Source: Desulfoscipio sp. XC116
GTDB lineage: Bacteria > Bacillota > Desulfotomaculia > Desulfotomaculales > Desulfallaceae
Assembly: GCF_039851975.1 (NCBI RefSeq)
Contig: NZ_CP156660.1
Span: 930,001-994,000, forward strand
DNA: 64,000 nt
Direction of reading: 5' to 3'
Part shown: positions 7,575-15,579 of the stretch, piece by piece
Position numbering within the stretch: position 1 is the first letter of the stretch
How the letters are laid out: each line of letters opens with the position of its first letter
Translations under genes and position numbers: made by a program
Notes under the pieces: model-generated
Told to the model about the DNA's origin: nothing
Databases searched by the model: none
What the model saw: the letters and a program-made list of their open reading frames with translations, nothing else

Positions 7575-7862
7575 ATGATGAATATACGGCCGTCCGCAGC
7601 AATTCGAAAAAACTATAACGAGATATCCGAGCTTTGCAAGCGTACCGGGGAACCTGTCTATCTGACGAAGAACGGGAGCGGCGACCTTGTAGTGATGGAT
7701 GTCGAAGCATTTGCCAGGCGCGAAAGTATGCTGAAGCTCAGAGAAATGCTGCTGCGTTCAGAGGAAGAAAGGATTGCCGGTAACCCTGGGCACTCTATTG
7801 ATGAAACGGCCCAAATGATGAGTCGGGCAATTCGGGAGGTTGCGGATGCCAAGCGAGGGTAG
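7575..7862 (+). CDS. Phd/YefM-family antitoxin, orphan
   Basis: A 95-residue antitoxin. The N-terminal Phd/YefM DNA-binding fold reads MNIRPSAAIRKNYNEI...TGEPVYLTKNGSGDLVVMDVEAF. The C-terminal part, rich in charge, is where toxin contact is expected. The start at 7575 is chosen because GGAGGTG lies 6 bp upstream; an earlier in-frame codon lacks a site. The expected RelE/ParE-like toxin gene would overlap the 3' end, but only a 12-codon stub is present, so this antitoxin is unpaired. It may still repress its promoter (the region at 7510-7550 is A+T-rich). Confidence 0.85.
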   Translation: MMNIRPSAAIRKNYNEISELCKRTGEPVYLTKNGSGDLVVMDVEAFARRESMLKLREMLLRSEEERIAGNPGHSIDETAQMMSRAIREVADAKRG

Positions 7863-7884
7863 GCGATATACTGCCGGCAGCTAA
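7846..7884 (+). pseudogene. Stub of the partner toxin gene
   Basis: An ATG at 7846 overlaps the antitoxin 3' end in another frame, as in Phd/YefM-RelE pairs. The peptide starts MPSEGRRYTAGS and stops at 7884. Toxins of this superfamily often begin with a similar short basic strand. The rest is gone. Confidence 0.45.
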
Positions 7885-7949
7885 ATGAAAGGGACTGCCA
7901 TTGCACATTACCGGAAGCAGTGGTACAACAATTTAAAGGAGGCTGGGAA

Positions 7950-8741
7950 ATGAAGGGCATTGATTGTGCTACACCTATTACCACAATAACTGCAAAGGCT
8001 CTTGCCGCTGCCGGTATGGGTTTTGTTTGTCGCTACCTGGTGCCGGATAAACCATCATATAAATGGAAACGTCTGACTAAGAAAGAAGCGGAAATCATCA
8101 CTGCTGCCGGCATGTTGGTGGTGAGCGTCTTTGAAACTACGGCAAACAGGCCTGCCGGTGGTGCGGCGGCCGGTAAAGAGGACGGACTGCTGGCGCTCAA
8201 AGAAGCGCTGGCTGTCGGGCAGCCGAAGGGCACGACCGTTTATTTTGCCGTGGACTATGATGCCCGGCAAGAGGACTATTCAGCAATTGAGGAATATCTG
8301 AGGGCTGCGGATGACATATTGGATGGCTATGAAGTAGGGGTTTATGGCTCCTTTGCCATCGTGGAGGAGATGGCCAGGAGAGGAGTGGTTAAACATTTCT
8401 GGCAGACCTATGCCTGGTCACGTGGCCAAAAGTGCTCTTGCGCGAATATTTACCAGTATAAGAACGACCAACCTTTGGCGGGAATTCAGGTGGATTTTAA
8501 CGAGTCCTACGGAGATGAAGGCTGGTGGAGTACCAAAACTGAGGAGGTAATTCCAGCTCTGTTTAAAGACATTGTAAACCACTGGGCCAAGGGCGACATT
8601 GAATGGCTGGCCGAACGCGGTTTGGTAGCTAAAACGGAGAATTTCCGCCCCAATGACACTATTACCAGGGCGGAAACGGCGGTGCTGATTAAGCGTACAA
8701 TTGAGTATGTGATTAAGGAGGTTCCAAGTAAAACCTCCTGA
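7950..8741 (+). CDS. DUF1906 glycoside-hydrolase-like protein with SLH domain
   Basis: A 263-residue protein. Residues 1-190 form a DUF1906 (Rv2525c-like, GH25-like TIM barrel) domain with the acidic motif YFAVDYDARQEDY and the closing QVDFNESYGDEGWWS. Residues 197-255 form one S-layer homology motif (FKDIVNHWAKGDIEWLAERGLV...FRPNDTITRAE), which would bind cell-wall polymer. The start at 7950 follows AAAGGAGG. No signal peptide is seen, which is odd for an SLH protein; either export is non-classical or it acts on the wall during lysis or sporulation. The catalytic role of DUF1906 is unproven. It stands alone, with decayed sequence on both sides. Confidence 0.8.
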   Translation: MKGIDCATPITTITAKALAAAGMGFVCRYLVPDKPSYKWKRLTKKEAEIITAAGMLVVSVFETTANRPAGGAAAGKEDGLLALKEALAVGQPKGTTVYFAVDYDARQEDYSAIEEYLRAADDILDGYEVGVYGSFAIVEEMARRGVVKHFWQTYAWSRGQKCSCANIYQYKNDQPLAGIQVDFNESYGDEGWWSTKTEEVIPALFKDIVNHWAKGDIEWLAERGLVAKTENFRPNDTITRAETAVLIKRTIEYVIKEVPSKTS

Positions 8742-8891
8742 ATTGTCTACGTATATTTCAAACTGCGAGACCTGGCTATGATACTGAACGATACGGAAAA
8801 GCATTTTGGGATTACGTGGTACGACGATGGTAAGGAACGTAATGGTTATAATTTACAGGTTAAGCTGTTACCCCAACTTTCTTATACGCCA

Positions 8892-8987
8892 GTGGGCGGA
8901 GAATTATCCGAATTATCTCAGGGTATAAAGGTCATTGCGCATATGTCTTTCTGTGATTTTCATATTGATGACACTCGGATTCCCATG
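8892..8987 (+). repeat. Dispersed repeat A, copy 1 (96 bp)
   Basis: Near-identical to 19171-19266 (only a few substitutions, no gaps). It encodes the VGGELSELSQ...HMSFCDFHI...DTRIPM segment in both places. The flanks differ on both sides, so a small block was moved or two homologous genes decayed to the same block. Confidence 0.8.
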
Positions 8988-8990
8988 AGT

Positions 8991-9053
8991 AATTGCGAAT
9001 TAGTGGCCGTTAATAGCGTCAACGACCGTACCGGTTACGACGCTCAAAAAAAT
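8991..9053. repeat. Dispersed repeat B, copy 1 (63 bp)
   Basis: Matches 28762-28824 with a few substitutions. The block includes the short stretch CAACGACCGTACCGGTTACG. It abuts repeat A here but not at 28.8 kb. Confidence 0.75.
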
Positions 9054-9165
9054 CTTCAAGGGACTTTGACCATATAAATACTGCCACTATAATTAAAAAT
9101 GATAATATTACCACTAAAGATTTTTTGTTTGCAAGATCCAGTAATTTGCAGGTGCGCTCTTGCAT
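9019..9165 (-). pseudogene. N-terminal piece of a small membrane protein
   Basis: ATG at 9165 follows AGGAGAGG. The peptide starts MQERTCKLLDLANKKSL and has one strong transmembrane helix (VVILSFLIIVAVFIW), but the frame then runs into repeat B and stops at 9019 after 48 codons. The natural C-terminus was probably lost at the repeat junction near 9054. Confidence 0.45.
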
Positions 9166-9306
9166 GAGCCAACTCCTCTCCTATTATAGAAAATAAAACT
9201 AAAAGACCTTTTGTATATATATTGCTTTTAAATTTAATGTTCTACTATCTTTATATTATGCTTTTGGTGCAAAGCCTTGGGTAAAATATAAAATCATTTT
9301 GGCCGG
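9166..9306. other. A+T-rich intergenic stretch
   Basis: The stretch between the membrane-protein stub and the lipoprotein gene holds no gene and no clear hairpin. It may contain the promoter of the minus-strand stub. Confidence 0.4.
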
Positions 9307-10401
9307 TTATTTCCATGTCCCGCAAGTATCCATTGGCAATTGTAGTAAATCAGTTGAGGCTTTTAATGGAAGAGGTTTTGTTTCAATTTGTTTATTGGCT
9401 AAATAAGAATCAATTTGATTTCTTAAAATATTTACATGTACCTTTCCCAAAAAAATATTGTCCTTTAAAATCCAAAGCCACTTTTCTTCAGAGTTCTGTA
9501 CAGTCACCAGTAAATAATTCTTGTAAGCTCCAAAATGAGGTTGAATCGGCGCTTCCTGAAATTTGTCGCTAAGCGGTAATAGAAGATCATTTGCAGGTTT
9601 ATATTCTTCAAGCATTGGTGAATCCTTCTGCAGATTGAGTACACTTACATTGCCACCGCAACCCGTAATATAAATATTTTCACCAATTTTCGCTGTGTTC
9701 GAACCTGCACCTGCAATAAAGCTGCCATACTCTCCTCTAACTTCTTGCCACTCTATACGGTCATCTTTTACATTTGCAATAAGCAATTTACCGGCCATCT
9801 CATTTTTCTTTTCGCTGGAGGGTACGTCAAAAGCAATCAATATTCTATAATTATGCTCATCCCCGGACAGTAACAGGGGCTGGGGTTGATTTGCTCCTGA
9901 TGGGAGAGGGGGGGCAAGAATTTGTTTTTCTCCGTTTTCAAATGAGACAATAATCTTATCGTCTTCATTATGGGCTTTTGCTTCACCACTGGTATTTTTT
10001 ATTACTACACCGAAAGTAACTTTGTTAGCTTCCGGTTTTTTAATAGTGTAATCAGTATTTATAGACTCCAATTTAAGCGAAGCTTCAAAGGATGTGGACC
10101 CTATCATAATCTTTTTTTCGCCATCCCAAATCATCCGAAAGTTATAAGGTTCCTGGGTGATTCTTCTAAATAAAGCGGGCTCATCAATGGATATTCTGCC
10201 TGTCAATGTATCAAAACGGCATAAGTATGCGCTGTCAGAATTAATCTGACTTCCCTCCTCAGCATTCTGAAGGAAAATCACAAACGGTATTTGCTCTGGG
10301 GTCATATTGCCTGTAGCCGAAGGGTGTGATGTACCTCGGTTACATCCCGCAACGATAAAAAGCAAAGCAATTAAACAGACTAACAAAAGCTTATTTCTCA
10401 T
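9307..10401 (-). CDS. Lipoprotein of unknown function
   Basis: A 364-residue protein with a lipoprotein signal peptide (MRNKLLLVCLIALLFIVAGC, lipobox IVAGC) so it should be anchored on the outer face of the membrane. The start at 10401 is chosen by GAGG upstream and the signal peptide; the longer frame runs into repeat C. The mature part is rich in beta-strand-like segments (for example GNIYITG, LWILKDNIFLGKVHVN), resembling a beta-propeller or PQQ-like fold, but no family signature is clear. A fragment with related C-terminal sequence lies at 28.2-28.6 kb. The downstream gene-free region separates it from neighbours. Confidence 0.65.
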   Translation of the reverse strand: MRNKLLLVCLIALLFIVAGCNRGTSHPSATGNMTPEQIPFVIFLQNAEEGSQINSDSAYLCRFDTLTGRISIDEPALFRRITQEPYNFRMIWDGEKKIMIGSTSFEASLKLESINTDYTIKKPEANKVTFGVVIKNTSGEAKAHNEDDKIIVSFENGEKQILAPPLPSGANQPQPLLLSGDEHNYRILIAFDVPSSEKKNEMAGKLLIANVKDDRIEWQEVRGEYGSFIAGAGSNTAKIGENIYITGCGGNVSVLNLQKDSPMLEEYKPANDLLLPLSDKFQEAPIQPHFGAYKNYLLVTVQNSEEKWLWILKDNIFLGKVHVNILRNQIDSYLANKQIETKPLPLKASTDLLQLPMDTCGTWK

Positions 10402-10413
10402 AGTAACCTCCAT

Positions 10414-10504
10414 TTCGCTGCCTGCTGCAGGCGACAAATAGTAATGAAGATGGGTTGCATCGGTCATCCCCACGTTACAGTGTTTCCGAGGGAAAGAATA
10501 TTAC
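10414..10504. repeat. Dispersed repeat C, copy 1 (about 91 bp)
   Basis: Shares its sequence with 29856-29948, starting TTCGCTGCCTGCTGCAGGCG and ending near GAGGGAAA. It lies just upstream of the lipoprotein gene on the minus strand; the second copy lies upstream of decayed genes. It contains the palindrome CCTGCTGCAGG. It may be a promoter/leader module or an end of a small mobile element. Confidence 0.75.
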
Positions 10505-10525
10505 AAGTTCTTATGAACTTGGCCA

Positions 10526-10711
10526 TCAAGAGTAATATTTTCTAGGCCGATCATTTTGGGAATTATGAGCTAAAGAGAATAAAACCAAAGGGCTTGAAAT
10601 ACCATCTTCTGTATGCTTCGTCATTTTATGAATTTTTCCTTTGTTGTATTTTGTAACTACAATACCAATAATATCATCTGGCCAATCCGCAGGTAAACGC
10701 CGTCATGAAAG
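10526..10711 (-). pseudogene. Unidentified gene fragment
   Basis: A minus-strand frame reads DWPDDIIGIVVTKYNKGKIH followed by KMTKHTEDGISSPLVLFSLA and a stop at 10526. It has no start codon with a ribosome site. The composition looks like a real protein; the family is unknown. Confidence 0.35.
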
Positions 10712-10739
10712 AAGATTGATCATCATTCTGAATAGTAAC

Positions 10740-12089
10740 CTATATTTGTCCCGAGATCTTCCGGCAATACTCTTTGATCTTGACGCACCGGTAATGGTTC
10801 TTCACGATGCTTTCCAGGTGGAACCTGATTTCCGAGCACTCCGGCTTGCCGCCGTTCATCTTCATGCCCTTGTGGGGACAGCCCCCCATGCACAGGGGCA
10901 AGTATTTGCATTTCCTGCACTGGCTGAAATCAAGGGGATCCCAGGTAAGCCAGTCAATATGGCCGTTTTTTAGCTTCCCGCCCCGGCTCAAATCCACAAT
11001 GTTGCCCACGTTATGCTCTTTGGCGCCGAAATCGCTCCAGCATTTATACAAATAACCCTCCGGGTCCACGGAAAAAGAGTTGATCTGATCGGCACCGCAG
11101 TAATTGGTCCGCCGCCGGGGCAAAAGCTTGCCGTAGTCGGTGGCCAGACCCTTCATAAGCAGCATTTCGAAGAATCTTTTGCTGATCTCCACAAACTCCT
11201 TTTTATTCAGGCAGGATTGCTCGATGGATTTGCAGGCCTCGGTGTAGGGCGCGATCTGGGCGGGGTAGATATTGGCGTTTTTAATCCCTTTGCCCGCCAG
11301 AATATCCAGCAGTTCCTCAATACCGGCCAGGTTCTCGCCGTCTATGTTCACCCGGATATGCACTTTAAGTCCGTTGTTAAGCAGTTCTTTGATGTTGGCC
11401 AGAATTAAACCGAAGCTGTCCCCGCCGCCCGGCAGGTTTCTTTTGCTATTATGCATCTCGGGGGGACCGTCCAGGGTGACCTGAAAAGTACCCACGCCGT
11501 AATCCTTCAGCTTGTTGATTGTACCGGCATCCAGCAGCGCTCCGTTGGTAACCATGAAAGCCGCGTATGAACAGCCGTTCTTCCCGGCCGCGGCGATCAG
11601 TTCCTCGGACAGCCGGTAAATGATCTCCCGCGCCAGCAGCGGCTCGCCCCCGAACCAGGTGATTAGCAGGCGGTTTACCCTGCTGGTGGATCTGGCGGCA
11701 TACTCCACCAGGGCGTCCCGGACTTCCTCAGTCATATCAGTGGCCGGACTGCCGCCCTGGTAACAATAAGGGCATTTAAAGTTGCAGTCCATGGTGGGCG
11801 CGATAGTCAGAGACAATACGTCCCGATTGTATTTCTGACTGTTGGCAGCGTATTTGATCAGCTTCAGCTCATTCACCGGCTCTTCCACCAGAAAACCGTC
11901 CCCAATCAATTCTTCGGCCAGTTTTCTTTCTTGGGCACTCAAAGCTTCCGGGTCCACCTGTTCCGCCTCCAGCAGACGGGCAAAATCGCCGGATATTTCC
12001 GCCAGCCTGGTGGTCAGGCCGTTAAATAACAGCAGGTTATTGCTTTCCTCCAGGGGCCAGACGAAGTTATAGCTGGACGGCTTATACAA
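10740..12089 (-). CDS. Radical SAM/SPASM peptide maturase (second of pair)
   Basis: A 449-residue enzyme. Residues 1-90 form an RRE-like or winged N-terminal part (SSYNFVWPLEESNNLLLFNG...DGFLVEE) typical of RiPP maturases. The SAM [4Fe-4S] cluster motif is CNFKCPYC (Cys102, Cys106, Cys109), followed by WFGGEPLL. The SPASM domain near the C-terminus has CGADQINSFSVDPEGYLYKC, then CRKCKYLPLCMGGCPHKG and a last Cys. It should modify a residue in the peptide made by the nearby precursor gene. The start TTG at 12089 overlaps the end of the first rSAM gene by 8 bp, with GGGGGGAG upstream; a longer frame reaching 12338 is the shadow of that gene. It is the last gene of the cluster. Confidence 0.88.
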   Translation of the reverse strand: MYKPSSYNFVWPLEESNNLLLFNGLTTRLAEISGDFARLLEAEQVDPEALSAQERKLAEELIGDGFLVEEPVNELKLIKYAANSQKYNRDVLSLTIAPTMDCNFKCPYCYQGGSPATDMTEEVRDALVEYAARSTSRVNRLLITWFGGEPLLAREIIYRLSEELIAAAGKNGCSYAAFMVTNGALLDAGTINKLKDYGVGTFQVTLDGPPEMHNSKRNLPGGGDSFGLILANIKELLNNGLKVHIRVNIDGENLAGIEELLDILAGKGIKNANIYPAQIAPYTEACKSIEQSCLNKKEFVEISKRFFEMLLMKGLATDYGKLLPRRRTNYCGADQINSFSVDPEGYLYKCWSDFGAKEHNVGNIVDLSRGGKLKNGHIDWLTWDPLDFSQCRKCKYLPLCMGGCPHKGMKMNGGKPECSEIRFHLESIVKNHYRCVKIKEYCRKISGQI

Positions 12090-13080
12090 CCCGCTCCCCC
12101 CTTTCCCGGAATAAGGAACAGTCTTTCTCGCCGGCGTAAAAAGAGCCGTAAAGCTTTTCGCACACCGCTCGGCAGGTCCGGCAGCGGGGCAGGTGACCGC
12201 AGTCCGAGCAGGGGTAGGCGACATTTTCCTCGGTAGTCCGCAACCGGTCAAGTCCCCGGGAATTATTCCAGTAATCCGCGATACCGGGCCATTTTTCACC
12301 ATGATGATACAGATGTCTGCAGGGCAGGAGTTTCCCATCCGCGCTTATCGCCATGTACTCCCTCCCGGCCGGACAGCCGTTGTACATAACCTTATCGCCA
12401 TACATACTGATCCTCAGCAACGAAAAACATTGTTCAATATAAATCTGCAGTTCTTCGCTGCGGCTTGCTTTGATATATGACCCGAGCCGGGCCAGCTCAG
12501 CGCCGTCCAGAGCGGCGGCGGCGTTCTTTTGGGCATCGGGTTTCAGCCGCAACACGGTAATGGCGCCGATCTTCATCTTTCGGGCCAGTTCGACCAGATG
12601 GGGAAAATCATCGACATTATCTTTTCTGGCCACCCAGTTGATTCCGTGGTTTAAGCCTGATCCCCGCAGCATATGCAGGGCTTCGACGGCATAATGGTAG
12701 CCGTCCCGCGATTGCTCGTGTATTGCCCGGGTTGAGCCGTTTAAAGAAACCCATAAATGGTACAGGCCGGCCTTTTTCAGCTCCCGGATTCGGACCGCGG
12801 ATAACCCGGCGCCGGAGGTGGCCATTAACGAAAACATGCCCAGCGAACTCACCAGCTTAATTATATACTCAAGGTGCGGGTACATGAGCGGCTCGCCCCC
12901 GCCCATGGCAATGGTGCCTACCTTCAGCCCGGCCGCCTCTTTAATGTATCCGGCCAGGATATCCCTGTCTATATCCCTTGGTTCCGGGTCGTTATAGCAC
13001 TGGGGACATTTTAAGGGGCACCGGGAAGTAAGCTCCACCTGAATTGTATCCGGGACTGTTCTTGCCCTATCCTGACGCAT
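12082..13080 (-). CDS. Radical SAM/SPASM peptide maturase (first of pair)
   Basis: A 332-residue radical SAM enzyme with the cluster motif CPLKCPQC (Cys21, Cys25, Cys28), GGGEPLMYP for SAM binding, and a SPASM region (CPAGREYMAISADGKLLPC, then CSDCGHLPRCRTCRAVC and a final Cys). PqqE-like and SPASM peptide maturases share this layout. Unlike its neighbour it lacks an N-terminal peptide-binding extension, so the two may act in sequence or as a complex. The start at 13080 is preferred because AAGGAG stands 7 bp before it; the ATG at 13086 touches the site. It begins 11 bp after the LanM-like gene. Confidence 0.88.
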   Translation of the reverse strand: MRQDRARTVPDTIQVELTSRCPLKCPQCYNDPEPRDIDRDILAGYIKEAAGLKVGTIAMGGGEPLMYPHLEYIIKLVSSLGMFSLMATSGAGLSAVRIRELKKAGLYHLWVSLNGSTRAIHEQSRDGYHYAVEALHMLRGSGLNHGINWVARKDNVDDFPHLVELARKMKIGAITVLRLKPDAQKNAAAALDGAELARLGSYIKASRSEELQIYIEQCFSLLRISMYGDKVMYNGCPAGREYMAISADGKLLPCRHLYHHGEKWPGIADYWNNSRGLDRLRTTEENVAYPCSDCGHLPRCRTCRAVCEKLYGSFYAGEKDCSLFRERGERVV

Positions 13081-13091
13081 GACCATTCTCC

Positions 13092-14678
13092 TTATCCTTT
13101 GTAATAATTTCTGTAAGCGTTGAAAGCGTTTTGCATGACGCCGTGCTGTTTAATCAAATCGTCGCGGCTAAGATGCCTGACTTTTTTCTCTATCCGGTTG
13201 TAGGGAACATTTCTGCCAAGGTCCGTCACCGACAGGCCTTCAAATGACTCAAATTTACCGTCCATAAGATTTATGTAAAACCTGGGGATCACCAATCTGC
13301 CCAGGGACTCGTATTCGTAATTAATGACACTGTTTTTAATTGCCGGATCGGAAACAGCAAGCTCTCCGGCCAGTTGTTCCCAAAGCCCGTTTTTATTTGT
13401 CTCTTTAAGATTAGCGGGCTGCAAAAAGCGGTACAGTATTGAAATATAAAAAGCAACACTTCTGAAGAAAAAACGCACCTTGTCCCCTTTAAACAGCTGC
13501 CTGATCCGGTCCAGGAACTCATCGGAATGGTCCATTATCCAGGCATATACCAGGGTAAAACCCTCCAACACCTGATCGGAGTATTGATATGAAAAGACCC
13601 GGTCGCCGTTTAACTTAACCACGCTTTTAGGGCTGTCAGGAAGGTATTCGAAACCCATACGCATGGCGTCGGTGTTAATATTTGACAGTACCATGTCCTT
13701 GTAATATTTTTCGGTTACCGTTTCCGCCGCCAGGGTGTTGTAGGAGACATAATTGCCGTTTCTTTGGATAAAATGGGCCGGCAGCATGTTAGTGCTCAAT
13801 ATATCCCATTGGTTATTGGTCCCCACCAAGCCTTCCAGGTCGGTCAGCACCGGGTGTTCCCCGCAGGCGATTAAATTGCCGTTATGCATGTCGATACTGC
13901 TGAAAATATAAAGGATGCCCAGTAGCATGCCGCTTTTCAGGTAAAAATTTTTCACCTGTTCTTCTGTTTCACACGGGCGGTGCTGTACAAATTCGGCCCA
14001 GCCATAGTCTTTACGATTTAAAACTTTTACCGCTTTTAATTGTACGCCGCCGACGCTGTTGTTCAACCACTGAATTAATTGATCAAAAGAGTTTTCGATA
14101 TCAATATTCCTGGGCTTGTATACGAGTTTATGGTTTGCAAAGGTTACTATCCCGGTAAAATTGCCGAAATTGGTGGCGTCTTCGAAGGAAACCGAAATAG
14201 AGGAATTATCCACCCTTTGCTGATTGAAAAAAAAACCGGCTATTTCATGCCGGTCCCTTTCCAGGGCGGAAAAGAACCCGGCCATAAAATCCACCCACAA
14301 TATTGCGGTTTCCTTCATTAGTCCGGCCAATAACGGGTACTTGTTAAAAAGATCAATATTCCCCCTGTTTAACATGCCTTGAATAAACCGGTTATACTGC
14401 TCCCTGGAAACACCGGTTTGGTCATCTTCCCGGTCGTCGCCGAGGAACCGGTCAAAGGCGCTCCGGTACTTATACTGTGGATTTAACGCGGAAAACTCGT
14501 AGAATAATACCGCCCGGGAGACCAGGGCAAGCATTTCCCGCAACAGGTCTTTGGCTCCCCCAAGGGCCGCTGTTTCATACATGAAGCCGGATTTCATTTT
14601 TTTAGCCAGGGTTTCTTCTCCGGCCGGTACAAAAGATTCCAGCAGCTCGCCAAAGGGAACGGTTTTAAAGTCGCGCAT
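13092..14678 (-). CDS. LanM-like dehydratase domain protein without cyclase (DUF4135)
   Basis: A 528-residue protein corresponding to the N-terminal dehydratase half of class II lanthipeptide synthetases. Lipid-kinase-like motifs are present: LVYKPR (Lys188, Arg190), DMHNGNLI (Asp263, His265, Asn266, Asn268) and LTDLEGL (Asp280, Glu282). In LanM these residues phosphorylate Ser/Thr with ATP and eliminate phosphate to give Dha/Dhb. The LanC-like cyclase half with its zinc ligands is absent; full LanM proteins are about 1000 residues. A free-standing dehydratase or a peptide kinase is therefore expected. A TTG at 14696 is an alternative start. It lies just downstream of the precursor gene and a strong hairpin. 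Confidence 0.85.
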   Translation of the reverse strand: MRDFKTVPFGELLESFVPAGEETLAKKMKSGFMYETAALGGAKDLLREMLALVSRAVLFYEFSALNPQYKYRSAFDRFLGDDREDDQTGVSREQYNRFIQGMLNRGNIDLFNKYPLLAGLMKETAILWVDFMAGFFSALERDRHEIAGFFFNQQRVDNSSISVSFEDATNFGNFTGIVTFANHKLVYKPRNIDIENSFDQLIQWLNNSVGGVQLKAVKVLNRKDYGWAEFVQHRPCETEEQVKNFYLKSGMLLGILYIFSSIDMHNGNLIACGEHPVLTDLEGLVGTNNQWDILSTNMLPAHFIQRNGNYVSYNTLAAETVTEKYYKDMVLSNINTDAMRMGFEYLPDSPKSVVKLNGDRVFSYQYSDQVLEGFTLVYAWIMDHSDEFLDRIRQLFKGDKVRFFFRSVAFYISILYRFLQPANLKETNKNGLWEQLAGELAVSDPAIKNSVINYEYESLGRLVIPRFYINLMDGKFESFEGLSVTDLGRNVPYNRIEKKVRHLSRDDLIKQHGVMQNAFNAYRNYYKG

Positions 14679-14712
14679 CTGACCGTCTACCCCCAATTTC
14701 CTGAAGTACTCG

Positions 14713-14759
14713 GTAAAAGCCGGTAAGAATATAAAACAAGTAATCTTACCGGCTTTTAC
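14713..14759 (-). terminator. Perfect 16-bp hairpin between precursor and enzymes
   Basis: Arms GTAAAAGCCGGTAAGA and TCTTACCGGCTTTTAC, perfectly complementary, around a 15-nt loop. It lies between the precursor gene and the LanM-like gene. Such hairpins commonly act as partial terminators or 3' stabilisers so that the precursor peptide is made in excess of its enzymes. On the minus strand the arm ends TTTTAC, so read-through is likely. Confidence 0.75.
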
Positions 14760-14770
14760 AAACTAATTAT

Positions 14771-15037
14771 TTACCAGTTAGCGCTAAAGCTAATGCACCA
14801 AAAACCGCCGGCGACATTATCCATCTCATCGTCCGACAATTCTTCAGGGTTCCTGGGGATCTTGATGTAAACCGTATCGGCTGTCTCTTCGACGGCCTTG
14901 ACCACCATGTTTTCCGGCAGAGCCTTGCCTACTTCCTTCTCGACAGCGGCCTTCGGATCGGCCAGAAGCTGCTTTTTAAACTCGCTGTCCGTCCATGCTT
15001 TTTTGATCAGCTTTTCTTCCAGTTCTTTTCTTTTCAT
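14771..15037 (-). CDS. RiPP precursor peptide, NHLP-type leader with 10-residue core
   Basis: An 88-residue precursor. Residues 1-78 form a leader of the NHLP (nitrile hydratase alpha-like) type, with KAWTDSEFKKQLLADPKAAV, a central strand VYIKIPRNPEELSDDEMDNV, and the cleavage site AGG. The core is FWCISFSANW (one Cys, two Ser, two Trp, two Phe). A C39-type peptidase would be expected to cut after GG, but none is found in the window. The start ATG at 15037 follows GGGGGTACC. Ser5 and Ser7 of the core are candidate substrates for the dehydratase; Trp, Cys and Asn are candidates for radical chemistry. Only one copy is present. Confidence 0.88.
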   Translation of the reverse strand: MKRKELEEKLIKKAWTDSEFKKQLLADPKAAVEKEVGKALPENMVVKAVEETADTVYIKIPRNPEELSDDEMDNVAGGFWCISFSANW

Positions 15038-15252
15038 TACTTGGTACCCCCTTTTTTTATTAATCATCGGGTCGGGCAAAACCCTAACCCTTGATTGCCT
15101 ATTAATGTTGAGGCTGTATGTTAATACGCCTGTCCCGGCGATCCATTACATGAAAAGACTAAATGACCACCGGCTAAAGCCTGCTGAAAGCAACCATTGG
15201 CTGAATGCCAACTTAAGCTCATGACTGAAACTCATGTGGTTAGCGTATGGAC
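15038..15252. other. Intergenic stretch, probable promoter of precursor gene
   Basis: This 215-nt gap separates the sigma-factor pair from the precursor gene on the minus strand. No terminator or known riboswitch is seen. It is the likely place for an ECF-dependent promoter of the peptide gene. Confidence 0.35.
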
Positions 15253-15579
15253 TCAGTCCTCGTCCGGCGGTTCAAAATCAGTACCGGCCGCAGCCACCAG
15301 GTCCAATTGGTCGTCGTCCAGCTCATCGCTGTCAATGGGCGCTCCCGGACGGTCGCTTTGATGTCCCAAAACACCGGCCAACAGACGTTTCTTAAGCCCA
15401 TCCCGTATCCCGCACCGGCCGGCCGGATCATCGGCTGCCAGGTACCTGGCCAGGCCGACAGCCCGGTTATATTCCTCCGGCATTCCGGCGGACGATATCT
15501 TCCGGGACGGATTTTCAATTAACTTATCTATATCCCGGCTGAACCGTTCAGCCAGTTCCTGTTCTTTAGTCATTTGCAT
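15253..15579 (-). CDS. Small sigma-factor-associated protein (possible anti-sigma)
   Basis: A 108-residue, soluble, acidic protein encoded directly after the ECF sigma gene with a 14-bp overlap. The central part (NRAVGLARYLAADDPAG...IRDGLKKRLLAG) resembles small proteins that follow ECF sigma genes in several Firmicutes and Chloroflexi. The C-terminal DSDELDDDQLDLVAAAG is curiously like the end of a RiPP leader (ELSDDELDxVAGG), but what follows (TDFEPPDED) has no core-like residues. Either it is an anti-sigma/co-factor or it senses the leader-processing machinery. ATG at 15573 is an alternative start. Confidence 0.6.
   Translation of the reverse strand: MQMTKEQELAERFSRDIDKLIENPSRKISSAGMPEEYNRAVGLARYLAADDPAGRCGIRDGLKKRLLAGVLGHQSDRPGAPIDSDELDDDQLDLVAAAGTDFEPPDED

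Larger units (their letters stand above)
8778..9077 (+). pseudogene. Chimeric ORF made of dispersed repeat segments
   Basis: The 99-codon frame includes a segment GGELSELSQGIKVIAHMSFCD that recurs at 19.2 kb, then a second segment that recurs at 28.8 kb in a different context. The parts come from different sources, so the ORF is a mosaic. The preceding 35 residues (TWYDDGKERNGYN) are unknown. I do not assign function. Confidence 0.5.

Noticed and set aside
12090-12338. N-terminal extension of the second radical SAM gene.
   Set aside because: These codons are Cys/Pro-rich and antithetic to the family; they lie within the 3' end of the first radical SAM gene in another frame. The TTG at 12089 has a ribosome site and gives the normal N-terminus.
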